Positions 30,976-40,625 of a DNA stretch of 64,000 nt are shown here, piece after piece (the stretch's first letter is position 1; every line of letters starts with the position of its first letter). This stretch comes from Bidens hawaiensis. Lineage: Eukaryota; Streptophyta; Magnoliopsida; Asterales; Asteraceae. Location: NCBI GenBank assembly GCA_021521415.1, contig JAIQDT010005005.1, positions 124,001-188,000 on the forward strand. The letters run 5' to 3'. The notes below the pieces were generated by a model. The model searched no databases. It saw only the letters and a list, made by a program, of their open reading frames with translations, and had not been told where the DNA came from. The translations under genes were made by a program, and so were the position numbers.

Positions 30976-31189
30976 ACCTTAAGATCCCTTCCCACTGTTA
31001 GGATAGGTTTACATTGTATAGATTTATATTCATGTAGGCGGGTAGTTACCCGGCCATTCTTGTAATACTTGAATTATTATGAAATATAAATCTTTGTGCG
31101 GGTAGGACTGCTACTTTCACTGGATGACTTGCTTTATAAACGTTATATGACTTGCTCATGCATACTTTAGTTTAAATTAGCAACCTTCC

Positions 31190-32110
31190 AAGTGTTCTGA
31201 ATAAGTTAACCTTTGAACGTGGTAGATAATAGGTTGAAGTTTTGCTTCCTCCTTCGTGATTGTGCGGGTAAGACCGTCACTTGCACTTAGGATGGCTAAA
31301 CTTTACCTATATCTGACCTGCGTGGAGGTTTTCCTCATCTTTTCCTTAGAAATTTTCTAAGTGTTTAGAATAAGTTAACCTTTGAACGTGGTAGATAATA
31401 GGTTGAAGTTTTGCTTCCTCCTTTGTGATTGTGCGGGTAAGACCGTCACTTGCACTTAGTAGGATGGCTAAACTTTACCTACATCTGACCTGCGTGGAGG
31501 TTTTCCTCATCCTTCTGTTAGAAATTTTCTAAGTGTTTAGAATAAGTTAACCTTTGAACGTGGTAGATAATAGGTTGAAGTTTTGCTTCCTCCTTCGTGA
31601 TTGTGCGGGTAAGACCGTCACTTGCACTTAGTAGGATGGCTAAACTTCACCTATATCTGACCTGCGTGGAGGTTTTCCTCATCCTTCCGTTAGAAATTTT
31701 CTAACTATTTTGAATAAGTTAACCGTTCAACGCACAGTTGTCAATAGGTTAGTTCGGTTTCTTCTATCATGATTTGTGCGGTTAGGACCGGCACTTTCAT
31801 TTAGTGGGATTACCAAACTTTGCCTATAACTGACCTGCGTGAAGGTTTTCCGTTTATTGTGTTTACGCGGGTTTTGCCGCCGTCCACACGCAACGATTTC
31901 TTTACACTTATTTATGCGGTGAAAACCGGCATCAGTGTTGAATAAATTAACCGTTCGACGCGTGGTTGTCAATAGGTTAGTTCGGTTTCCTCTATCATGA
32001 TTTGTGCAGGTAAGACCGGCACTTTCATTTAGTGGGATGACCAAACTTTACCTATGACTGACCTGCGTGAAGGTTTGCCGTTTTTTGTGTTTATGCGGGT
32101 TTTACCGCCT
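31190..32110. repeat. Tandem repeat array in Tat copy 1, period about 170 bp
   Basis: The block ATAAGTTAACC (or ATAAATTAACC) recurs at 31,201, 31,370, 31,542, 31,714 and 31,942, giving spacings of 169, 172, 172 and 228. Each unit also carries GTGCGGGTAAGACCGTCACT and GACCTGCGTGGAGGTTTTCC. The array lies between the 3' end of the antisense gene and the pol remnant. Copy 2 has about two units at 59,480-59,860. Confidence 0.85.
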
Positions 32111-32169
32111 TCCACAAGCAACGACTTACTTCCCCACTTATGTATGCGGTGAAGACCGGCATATCAGTG

Positions 32170-32467
32170 TGGAAAGTTCGTAAGTATAAATGTAAGACCA
32201 TCAGCGTCAATGTGATAAGGAGAATCATTTCCATTAAAAGTGGCTCTGGGCCTTTTCTTTTACAAGTTTGGAATTGATCTACATGCAGATTGTGTAATTG
32301 AGCTCCCTTCCAGGTTCTTAGGAGTGTCATCGAGCCTTTCGAGCTGATATGCACTTGGTTCAGAATCTCGTTGTTTACGCAGTATGTAGTCTCCAACATT
32401 GAAGCTGCAGTTTTATTCGTGTTTTCCCCAACTGGGGTTCTACACGCATCAGCCTGCTCAGCGTTCG
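32170..32467 (-). pseudogene. Deleted pol remnant of Tat copy 1 (RT start fused to integrase end)
   Basis: After the gag stop the minus strand reads AEQADACRTPV, matching the region before the RT domain of copy 2 (near 47,460). It then jumps to sequence matching the integrase C-terminus (GDYILRNNE.. region, near 52,250), ending with the same 3' untranslated start (TAGATCAATTCCAAACTTGT) as 59,325. About 0.9 kb and then most of the remaining pol are missing. Protease, RT, both RNase H domains and the integrase core are absent, so this copy could move only with help from a complete relative. Confidence 0.75.
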
Positions 32468-33964
32468 TTACGCCACGAGGTGCGCGAGCGTTCCATCTCT
32501 GACAAATGCTTCGACGATGTCCTTCACGTCTGTGCATTCTTCAGTGTTGTGGCCTTTTGTCCTGTAAAAGTCACAGTATTTGCTCTGATCAGCATTGTGA
32601 CGATGTCGGATTATTGGAGCCTTTGGCCATGGGAGCTTCTCAGTGGCGAATATCTCGGTGACGCTTTTGGTGAGTGGCGTCCATCTGGAGTTCTGGTTCG
32701 ACTGTACGTTATCCCTTCCGCCTAACCGATGTTGTAAGCCGGATGAGGTGTCAAAGTTTACCCTTGACTGCCAAATGCCTAGCTTCCGCTTTTTGTTTAG
32801 TCGGGCGGTAAGGACGTTGTCTTCTCTTGTTTTCTGGGTGTAGAGGTTTGTGCTCTGGGGGAGATCTCTACCCAGTTGCTTCTCCGTTTCCGCAAAGCGT
32901 TTAGCTGCTGTCATGATGGCATCCCATGTGGACGGCATGCCATCTTTACCCGTTAAGGTGCGGATGAGCTCTGGGTCTTCCGCGCCCTGGATGAAAGCAG
33001 CGCGAATAAGATCTTCGCTAATAGTGCCCAGACTTAGCTTCTTTGAATTGAAGCGCGTGATGAAGTCTAGTAAAGACTCATCTTCCTCTCGGATGCAGTT
33101 GAGGATTGTCCATTGCTCTTCGGTATACTTTCTTTGTTGGCTGAAGTGTTGGCTGAACTTCTGCTGGAAGTCTGCCCAATCGTAGATGTGGTGGACCGGT
33201 AGACGATCGAACCACGCTCTAGCTGCCCCAACAAGCGTCATTTGGAACATGTAACACCACGTAGGTTCCGTCCAACTACTGACGGTTGCCCCCGCTATGA
33301 ATCTGTTCAAATGATCGTCTGGATCAGATATACCATCGTAAGTGCCGATGTTGGACATCTGTTTGGCACTTTTCGGGGCGATTGCTTCCGCAATGTCCCT
33401 TGCAAATTTGGACGTTCCCGCCTTTGCAGCAGTTGGTCTAAATGTTTTGGAGAAGTCACGTGGGTTTCCACCCGCGTTATTTGGTTTGAAGGTTTCTCCA
33501 AAATGCCTTCTCGGTTGGGAGTCCGTTTCCTTACGCTTCCCTTTCGCCCTATGACGAGGGTTTGCGTCACTATCGGATTCCTCCGAATCATCGTCCAAGT
33601 ACTCTCCGAATTCATCAGCCTGTTGGAGTGAATGTAAGCGTTCATCCAACTCAGCTTGGAATTCTTTTTGACGTGCTTCCGCCCATGCTTTAACTTCATC
33701 GAGTGTTTGGCGGGGGAGCCTCGTCCGTTGTCTCTCTAACTGGGTATCGGTGAATCCCAGTGAAAGATTATTTACTGCACTTGCCCCAGCTTGGGTAACT
33801 GGGGTAGTGTTCGTAAATTTTACTGCACTTGCCCCGGTTTGGGTAACCGGGGTAGTGTTTGTAAAAACTGTATAGTCGCCGGTATTCCCCCCAGTAGCTG
33901 GGGTTGTGGTTACCGGGGTTTCTTGGTCACTCGTTGGTTTTGGGACCGGAGTAACTTTAACCAT
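32468..33964 (-). CDS. gag: Gag of Tat copy 1 (498 aa)
   Basis: Starts MVKVTPVPKPTSDQETPVTT. A Pro/Thr-rich N-terminus (with two tandem copies of KFTNTTPVTQ-type sequence) leads to a Glu/Asp/Arg-rich linker and then the retrotransposon gag domain (ISDPDDHLNRFIAGATVSSW, WCYMFQMTLVGAARAWFDRL, YTEEQWTILNCIREEDES, IRAAFIQGAEDPELIRTLTG). A zinc-knuckle-like CDFYRTKGHNTEEC lies near the end; one ligand of a normal CCHC appears substituted. It ends at a TAA created near the deletion joint. No internal stop, unlike the copy 2 gag, so Gag may still be made in spite of lost pol. Confidence 0.85.
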   Translation of the reverse strand: MVKVTPVPKPTSDQETPVTTTPATGGNTGDYTVFTNTTPVTQTGASAVKFTNTTPVTQAGASAVNNLSLGFTDTQLERQRTRLPRQTLDEVKAWAEARQKEFQAELDERLHSLQQADEFGEYLDDDSEESDSDANPRHRAKGKRKETDSQPRRHFGETFKPNNAGGNPRDFSKTFRPTAAKAGTSKFARDIAEAIAPKSAKQMSNIGTYDGISDPDDHLNRFIAGATVSSWTEPTWCYMFQMTLVGAARAWFDRLPVHHIYDWADFQQKFSQHFSQQRKYTEEQWTILNCIREEDESLLDFITRFNSKKLSLGTISEDLIRAAFIQGAEDPELIRTLTGKDGMPSTWDAIMTAAKRFAETEKQLGRDLPQSTNLYTQKTREDNVLTARLNKKRKLGIWQSRVNFDTSSGLQHRLGGRDNVQSNQNSRWTPLTKSVTEIFATEKLPWPKAPIIRHRHNADQSKYCDFYRTKGHNTEECTDVKDIVEAFVRDGTLAHLVA

Positions 33965-34017
33965 CTTTCCAGAAGTTTTGAGAAAACTGAAAGAATTAAG
34001 TTCTAGCTTTTATGCAC

Positions 34018-34028
34018 GGATGGCGCCA
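34018..34028 (-). promoter_or_regulatory. Primer binding site of Tat copy 1
   Basis: Minus-strand TGGCGCCATCC begins one base inside the LTR, identical to copy 2 (45,042-45,052). The TGGCGCC start is typical of a tRNA ending GGCGCCA; which tRNA I cannot say for certain. Confidence 0.7.
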
Positions 34029-34029
34029 A

Positions 34030-35060
34030 TGAAGAAACACTAATCGACCCCGGGCAGATTACGGATAATATGGGGGTTAAATAGATGTTTCCCACGAGGG
34101 GTTAGATCCGGCAAAGATGGTTCTTCTGATAACCTGCAAAACAGACACCGTGAGCTCGTCACTGAGAAGGGGGGGTACCTCCTTGTGACCACCCTCCGGC
34201 GTGAGAATCAGACTAGATTGCTCTTGAATATAAGTGTATATTAAGAGAATGACTAGAGCAGATATCAGGTAATATATCAAGATATGAGATATGAGATAAG
34301 ATACAAGATAATCATACCATTCCAAGGTGTTGGAGTATTTATAGCCGAAGGTAGGTTTCCAAGAAGGTACAGCGGCTGAATAGTGTTCCTGTTCTGCCAA
34401 CTGTGGGCTACGCACATGCCATGCTGGTGGTTGGTGGATAGGCAGCGGCTGATAGTGACCAGGCCGGCTGTGTACTATTCCTGTTCCACCAACTGCAGGC
34501 CATGCACGTCCTCCGACAGGTTGGTGAGTAGGCAGCGGCTAATAGTGACATATAGTACAAAAGCGTGCTGCTCGTCATACTGTTGTCAGTGAGCTGTCGT
34601 ATCCTTGGTCAGATCTTTTGTCCATACCTCGTCAGGTACAGTACAAAAGATCCTCCAGTATCGTACGGACTGGCTCATTTGGGCGGGAGTTCTCCCGGCT
34701 TTGTGCGGGAGTGTTCCCGGCTTGCTCACTCCTTCTTCAGGTGACATTACTGAATTATTTAAGAGTTAAGTGCCTTGTGCGTGTAGCTTTGCTGCGCAGG
34801 TAGCCTTCCCTGATGGCTTGTATTCGCAGCTGCGGGAACAGGCGGAGTACTTCACCATTGGGAGGCTTTTCCTGCGGGAACAGCTTGCGTACTGCGCGTA
34901 AGGACGTCACGTCTCTGAGCATGGTGGATCCTGCGGGCCCAGTTGGTTTCTGCGCAGACGTCCCTCTTCAAGGGGTTGCGAGTTTAGCCTTTGCGCAGAC
35001 GTCCCTGTTTGAGGTGAGTCTTGCGGGTCCAACTGGGCTCTACTGGGACCTACCTCTTCA
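34030..35060 (-). repeat. 5' LTR of Tat copy 1 (1,031 bp)
   Basis: The minus strand runs TGAAGAGGTAGG to TTTCTTCA, so the ends form short inverted repeats TGAAGA/TCTTCA. The outer flank is the target duplication TTACC. The promoter TATAAATA (minus strand, around 34,335) matches the TATA of copy 2. An internal duplication of about 100 bp (GGCAGCGGCTGATAGTGAC near 34,440 and GGCAGCGGCTAATAGTGAC near 34,535) is visible. The copy 2 LTR is 952 bp and clearly related. Confidence 0.88.
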
Positions 35061-35065
35061 TTACC

Positions 35066-36267
35066 CTATACATGCCTTAATTTTTGCCCTATTTGAAGGT
35101 CAGTTTTTTTGTATTTGATATTCTTTAGGTGATTGATTCATTCGATTCGATTTGTGCAGTTCGTTAATTGAATGATGCTATAACAGTCAGATCGAAGATT
35201 TGGACAACGCATTGCTTGACGGTCGATGCATAAGGTAATTGGATGCCCGCGTGTTTCGAATTTTATGAATTTGTGTCAACTCACAAGTTAAAAGTTTTAC
35301 TTTAATTCATGGTTCTGTTTTGGCTGCAACTTCAGTGGAGATTCAGTTACCACTCGGTGGAATTGATCCACAAGAACATTAGCGGTTAGTTTATTCAAAT
35401 TTATTGATCCATCACTGAATTTTATTCTTGGTCATGCTAAAATAGTATTAATCATGTGTTGCAGTTAACTCATAGGCTGCTTATTTTAATTTTGATTTGA
35501 GAATAAGCGCAAGTCAGGAGACCATGTTGTAAGCGCAATATTTCAATGTTGTTATGCACCAATACAACAAGCAAAATAGATTGAAGTATGTTTCTCAAGT
35601 TCAATTGATAAACTCACTTATTATATTTGCATAGTAACAATATGTGATAATTTGATAACTTAGTTACATTTATAGTTTTGTAAAAAAAACATTTGATTTT
35701 TGAGTAAATAGCATGAAAGACCCAACTAAAGCACACATCTTTAGCTAGAATCCGTTTTAACATTTAAAGCTAAAAAAAGACACTTTACGTTTATGATGTG
35801 TAAAAGCTTATTAGCATTAGCATTTAGCAGTGAATTTATTTTTATTACTTTACAGTTTGTAAATAAATATGACTATTTGATGATCATGGACATTACTGTC
35901 TTTATTTAATCCAAAGCCAACTGAGAGGAAAATCTTTAATGTCTCAAAGTACTCTTTTATTAATTGGTGTGGGTCAATTAAGGATTTCTGGAGACGATAT
36001 ATGTGCATATTAAACTGATAAAGAGAATGTTCTGAGGATACAAGAACACCCATTTTATAAACAGATGGCTGCTAATTTTACCAAGTACCAAATGGCAGTG
36101 AATGTTTTTGCAATTAACAAACATCACCTTTTGCTTTTATTTTTATTGAAAGCCCGCGCGATGCGGCGGCGTACGCGTGCAAACACGACATTGAACGCGT
36201 AAGCGGTAACCTCACAATACTATGCACATATCCGACTATAGTATGCATGTAATGAGGCATCGGTCGC
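35066..36267. other. Flank of Tat copy 1, possible exon fragments, no clear gene
   Basis: If 10,940-11,170 is a real exon, its gene would continue here. One short stretch after an acceptor-like CTTCAG (35,335) reads VEIQLPLGGIDPQEH and a stop, but I do not recognise it. The rest is AT-rich. 36,150-36,180 is a GC-rich patch (CCCGCGCGATGCGGCGGCG) like decayed repeat ends elsewhere in the window. Confidence 0.3.
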
Positions 36268-38308
36268 TGTAACACCTATGCATTTTCATGCATGAAATCA
36301 CTAGTCTTTTATACTCGTATTTAATAAGGTTCATGTATTAGTTCACCATCTATATTATTATGGAATCATATATTATTTATTTCTAGTTATTAATATTATT
36401 TTCATATGCACAATTACATGTTTCTATGTACATTTAGTTATACATGGTTAATCGTGACACGTTTAACTAGGAATGCATAGATTTAATATTTGTCATTGTC
36501 AATTTTATCCTAAAGTAATTTTATTTATATCCTTAAATTCAAATTAAGAATAACCTTCTAGAATATTCTATTCTTGATCTCCAAGATTAGCTTTATCCAA
36601 ATTTGAATTCAAGTCCTAGTCAAATTCTATCTCTAATTCATCATAATATCTTCTCTAAACACCCCTATAAATAGAACTCTCTAGCACCCCTAAAATTCAT
36701 TCCAAACCTGCATATTCCAAAGCCCCAAGGTTAAAAATTCGTGATCATCATCCTCTCAAAGATTCACAACTCGTTTCCTTCCTAGTAAGTTCTAATTTCC
36801 GTATAATGTTTTGTTCTTTCATTCTGCAGAAAAACGTTTTATTTCAACGCTTAGATCTTGGTCATAATATATCCAAATCACGAATTTCAAAAGCCTAAAT
36901 TGGTTCTTTATGTGTCTAGTATCTCTGTAATTTTTGGTATAAAATTTTATAAACTTTAAAAACGTTTTTATTATTTTTCTTTAACAAAGGGTCTTGCTAA
37001 AAATCCTAACAGATAACTTTAGCCTCAAAACGAACGTCATAACTCACTCATGTTTACGAATTATGACCCAATTTTTGGATATATTGAAGACCTTCTAATT
37101 ATAAAAGTTATCCAACTAGAATCTCCTCAATTTGTTAAAGTATCGATTTTTAGTTATTTTTCTACTAAACTGACTCAGAATCAGACCCCTCGGTAGTCTA
37201 TGAATTTTATATTTTTTTTATAAACACTTAAATCTTATAAAAAATATACATGTTAAAAAACTCATACGGTTACAAGATATGAAATTTTCGTAATCTAACT
37301 CAAAGGTTTACTATTTTTAAAAATTCGTGTCTTGAACAGTAAACAACCTATTCTTTTCTAGAAAAGATAATCTAAAACCCTAAACTATAAAGTATCACTT
37401 GAAACCCTAAAATCCAATTGTACTTCCAAACAAACACCAAGTCTATAGATATTCAACCAAGGGTTCTGTCACCAAGGCTACGGCCTAAGGAAAAACCAAG
37501 TGGCGTGTCCGGGCGTGAATGGACCCACTTACCTTTTCCTGGGAACCTGAGGTCGAAGATTCTATTCCACCGAAATAGGGTCACATTCTAACAACTTTCT
37601 TGATCATTAGGGCTCTAAACAAAAGCGTTACAAGTCTCAATTCATCAACGAAGGTGAGTTCATAGCCCCTTTTACATGCTTTTAAACGTTTTATACTTCG
37701 GGGTGGAAACATGCATAATCAATTTGTTTTACATGTTATTTGAATCAAGCTTTATTCATGATATTCATTGTGTGATTATTACAAGTGTATACTTAATCGC
37801 ATGTACAACCATTAACTTGTTAAAGCCCGTGGTAGTATGATGATAGATCTATTGGCCCGACCCGCCCACGCAGGCCTTAGGTAGAGGCTTGTGTGTTCAG
37901 AATCCAACGATCGTTAAACATTAAACATAATAGTCTAATCGTGGATTAGACGACTCGCTAAACGTGTCAAAGGTTTGGTTGTAATCACAAAGTATACAAA
38001 GTAACTTAACACATATGGATTGCTTTCAACTTAAAACTTATTTTATTAAAACCTATGTTCTCACCAACTATTTTTAGTTGACACTCTCGCATGTTTTTTT
38101 AGGTATTGGAAATTTGTTTGTTAAAGATTACTTGATGCAAGATATAGGATTGAATGATTGGACCTAGATGACTATAAAACAATTCATTGTATCTCTGTAT
38201 TGCTTGATATTAAATTAAATTTAACGACTATTGTGACACGTAGTATCATGTGCTATGAACAATCACCGTCTCACCTCGACGTATTCCGCCGTCGGTTGGG
38301 GTGTGACA
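36268..38308 (+). mobile_element. Solo LTR, Ty3/Gypsy chromovirus (Tekay-like), 2,041 bp
   Basis: Starts TGTAACACCTATGC, ends GGTTGGGGTGTGACA, and is flanked by perfect target duplications GTCGC (36,263-36,267 and 38,309-38,313). No internal domain remains, so recombination between two LTRs removed it. It contains a TATAAATAG promoter-like motif near 36,666 and no coding sequence. Confidence 0.88.
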
Positions 38309-39040
38309 GTCGCGTAACCAGTGTGCCAGTATGCATGGAATGTATTTTGTGCATTTTTCATATCGTGTTTATGATTATTAGAAATAAGGGGTTCGGAAAA
38401 TGATTACTAAATCTGCTTATTTGATACATGCAGGCGAGAAAGGATTTACATAAGAAACTAAGAAGCGTGATAGGAGAAGAGAAATCACAGCAGAAAACAT
38501 AAGGAAAAATGAAACTAAGTGAATCACATAGAGCAGATAAGATAATAAGGGTGATATTTGTAGCCCATATACCACTACAAGTGCTCTAACATGATATCTG
38601 CATGATAGTCCTCATCATCTCCATGTTGTCAGGGTATGCCATCTTACATTACAAATAGATATTCTCTTATATTTTCTTTCTGGTTACTTTTTTTAATTGT
38701 TTATGTCACAACCAAACAAATAATTTATGCATTTGTATTTAGATGGAACAAGAGGAAATATGATGCCAAAGGCTTGAAGCCAAATATAGAATGACCTGCG
38801 ATGTTAATGCCGCTAGCCACCCAAGTAATACAGGAGACATTACGAGTATGCTATTGGCTACTTTGATACCAAAAGGTTGGATGTCTTTTGAGTTTCGTAT
38901 CTAATATTAAAACTAAAACTGCAGATGGCTGAAATATTTGTTTAAGCAATCAAAGATCTTGAGATTTGTTAAGCATTTGTTTAATTTTACATGCGAAATA
39001 ACGTTTGGACATCGTTCAAGTCTTCAGTTACAGTTTGACA
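38309..39040. other. Non-coding, likely Helitron interior
   Basis: No gene is recognised. It directly precedes the Helitron 3' end at 39,043-39,074 and is probably part of that element. Confidence 0.4.
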
Positions 39041-39042
39041 CC

Positions 39043-39074
39043 CCCGCCGCAACTCGGCGGGTCAATAAACTAGT
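39043..39074 (+). mobile_element. Helitron 3' terminus
   Basis: CCCGCCG (39,043-39,049), 5-nt loop, CGGCGGG (39,055-39,061), eight bases, then CTAG (39,070-39,073) and T. This is a textbook Helitron 3' end. The sequence just before it (TTTGACACCC) resembles that at 3244-3251. Confidence 0.75.
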
Positions 39075-39669
39075 ATAATAATAAAAGTGGGAGAAGTTGT
39101 GCATCATGGTTTGCACATGCTACATCATATGTTGTACAGTGCAACGGAAGTTGTAGCCACTGCTTCATTTGTTGTACATAAATTCTATTCGACCAAATTC
39201 TCCACTAACCTCTCTTTCTCACACACCTCTTCATCAGGATTCTTAATAGGCTACTTGGGTGTTTGTCAGTGGTGTCGGCCACATGGCAGCACAGCACGCA
39301 GATTGTGAAGGAGAACATCATGATGATCATTTTTTATCTCTATCTTCAAATCAAAGGTAACCCTATTTTATCCCCAATTTTGTTTTGTTTCTTAATGTTG
39401 CTATCAATTTAGTGTTGGACAGCATTAGATATTCATGGAAGTTTTTAATCCGTAGTTACTCATAAGAAAGTAATCAGCTATCATGTTTATATTGGTTGTT
39501 TTGTAAACCATATTCCAGAGAAGCTAAGTATGCATGTTTTATAGGTTGCCAGCGACTGTGACCACCAAATCATAAAGGGCGGCACTGACGGTTAGACAAC
39601 AAGATGTATATAAATGAACAAGGGTTTCGCTAGCTTTCACCGGCGATTGATCGAGAACATCTCCTCGAT

Positions 39670-40625
39670 TATGGAACTAAAGGCTCAGGTTTGATTTCCG
39701 TCAAAGCAAGTTAATCTTTTCAATCAGTCAATAACTTTTCAATTAAATAAACTGTAAATTATAATTGAATGGAATTACAAGGAGCGCCTACTTTGTTAAT
39801 TTTGTTATTGTCTTTTGAAGGTGGGTTTTCGTCAGCGACGAGTTCTTCCTGCGGTGGTGGGAATGAGTTTGTTGAAGGTGCAAGTCTTGATAAGTTGATG
39901 GATATAGCTATTAATGCAACAATTGTTCTTGCTGGTGGTACTTTTGGTATTGCCAAAGTGCTCACCGTTGAATAGTTGATTATGATTATTGGCGTGTGAG
40001 TTCATCATTTTTATTTACCCTCAATTCTATTAATCAACAGGTGAACTCTCTTTCATAACTGCACAAGTTTTGTTATTAATATTTACTTATTCGATATATA
40101 TATGAATTTAGGTAACTGAAGAACAAGGTGCGACCTTCTTGACCAGTTATGGACATGTAAATATGTTAACTAAACAATAATAAGGTGCCTTTTTGTAAGC
40201 CGGTTGTTTAAACTTTGATTGATATGTTTACGCTGTAGATTGTCGTATATGTGACCCTAATTTGGTTCTTCGTTTTGCTATGAGGGTATGCAAATATGTA
40301 ATGTAGTGTTTTATACTTGATCAAATATATATTTAACTTATGTTTTGTGTTACAGTATTTGTTTTGTAGAGGGTGCAAGGAATGCAATACTTGATTAAGT
40401 ATATGCTTGTTTGTTTGTTTGTTTAGGAAGTTGAAGAAATTATACAAGAATTGACAGTTGCTAGAGAGAATGATAAGATTGCTGGTGCATTTCCAATAAT
40501 CAATAATAATCTTATTCACAGGGAGGGTTAATTGGCGTGGCTGCAGCTACTGGTGGTTTGGGTCTGAAGCTGTACAACATATCTAGCTTTGGATTTTTTT
40601 CCTTAACTGTTTATTTGGAATGCTT
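39670..40625 (+). CDS. Possible small-exon host gene, unidentified
   Basis: TATATAAAT at about 39,606 precedes an ATG at 39,670 (MELKAQ, then a GT donor). After TTTTGAAG at 39,822 an open stretch encodes FSSATSSSCGGGNEFVEG and ASLDKLMDIAINATIVLAGG, to a stop at 39,975. Later acceptor-preceded stretches read VTEEQGATFLTSYGH (40,110-40,156), EVEEIIQELTVARENDKIAG (from 40,429) and GGLIGVAAATGGLGLKLYNI (from 40,521). Spacing and composition look exon-like, but junction phases are unresolved and I do not recognise the protein. It could be a captured gene fragment in a Helitron, or host sequence. Confidence 0.3.

Larger units (their letters stand above)
11245..35060 (-). mobile_element. Tat copy 1: Ty3/Gypsy Tat-lineage LTR retrotransposon, internally deleted, hosting a SIRE element
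   Basis: The element is read on the minus strand. The right end is an intact 5' LTR (34,030-35,060), followed inward by a PBS, a gag ORF, deleted pol, tandem repeats and an antisense gene on the plus strand. The left end keeps only about 40 bp of LTR terminus (11,245-11,284). Both outer ends are flanked by TTACC (11,240-11,244 and 35,061-35,065), so the borders of one insertion event are preserved. Without the nested SIRE element it is about 11.3 kb. Lineage rests on gag similarity to Tat copy 2, whose pol has the dual RNase H of the Tat clade. Confidence 0.85.

Noticed and set aside
32399..33631. Several plus-strand ORFs opposite Tat copy 1 gag (for example 32,399-32,725 and 33,242-33,631)
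   Set aside because: Shadows of the gag frame; no independent evidence.
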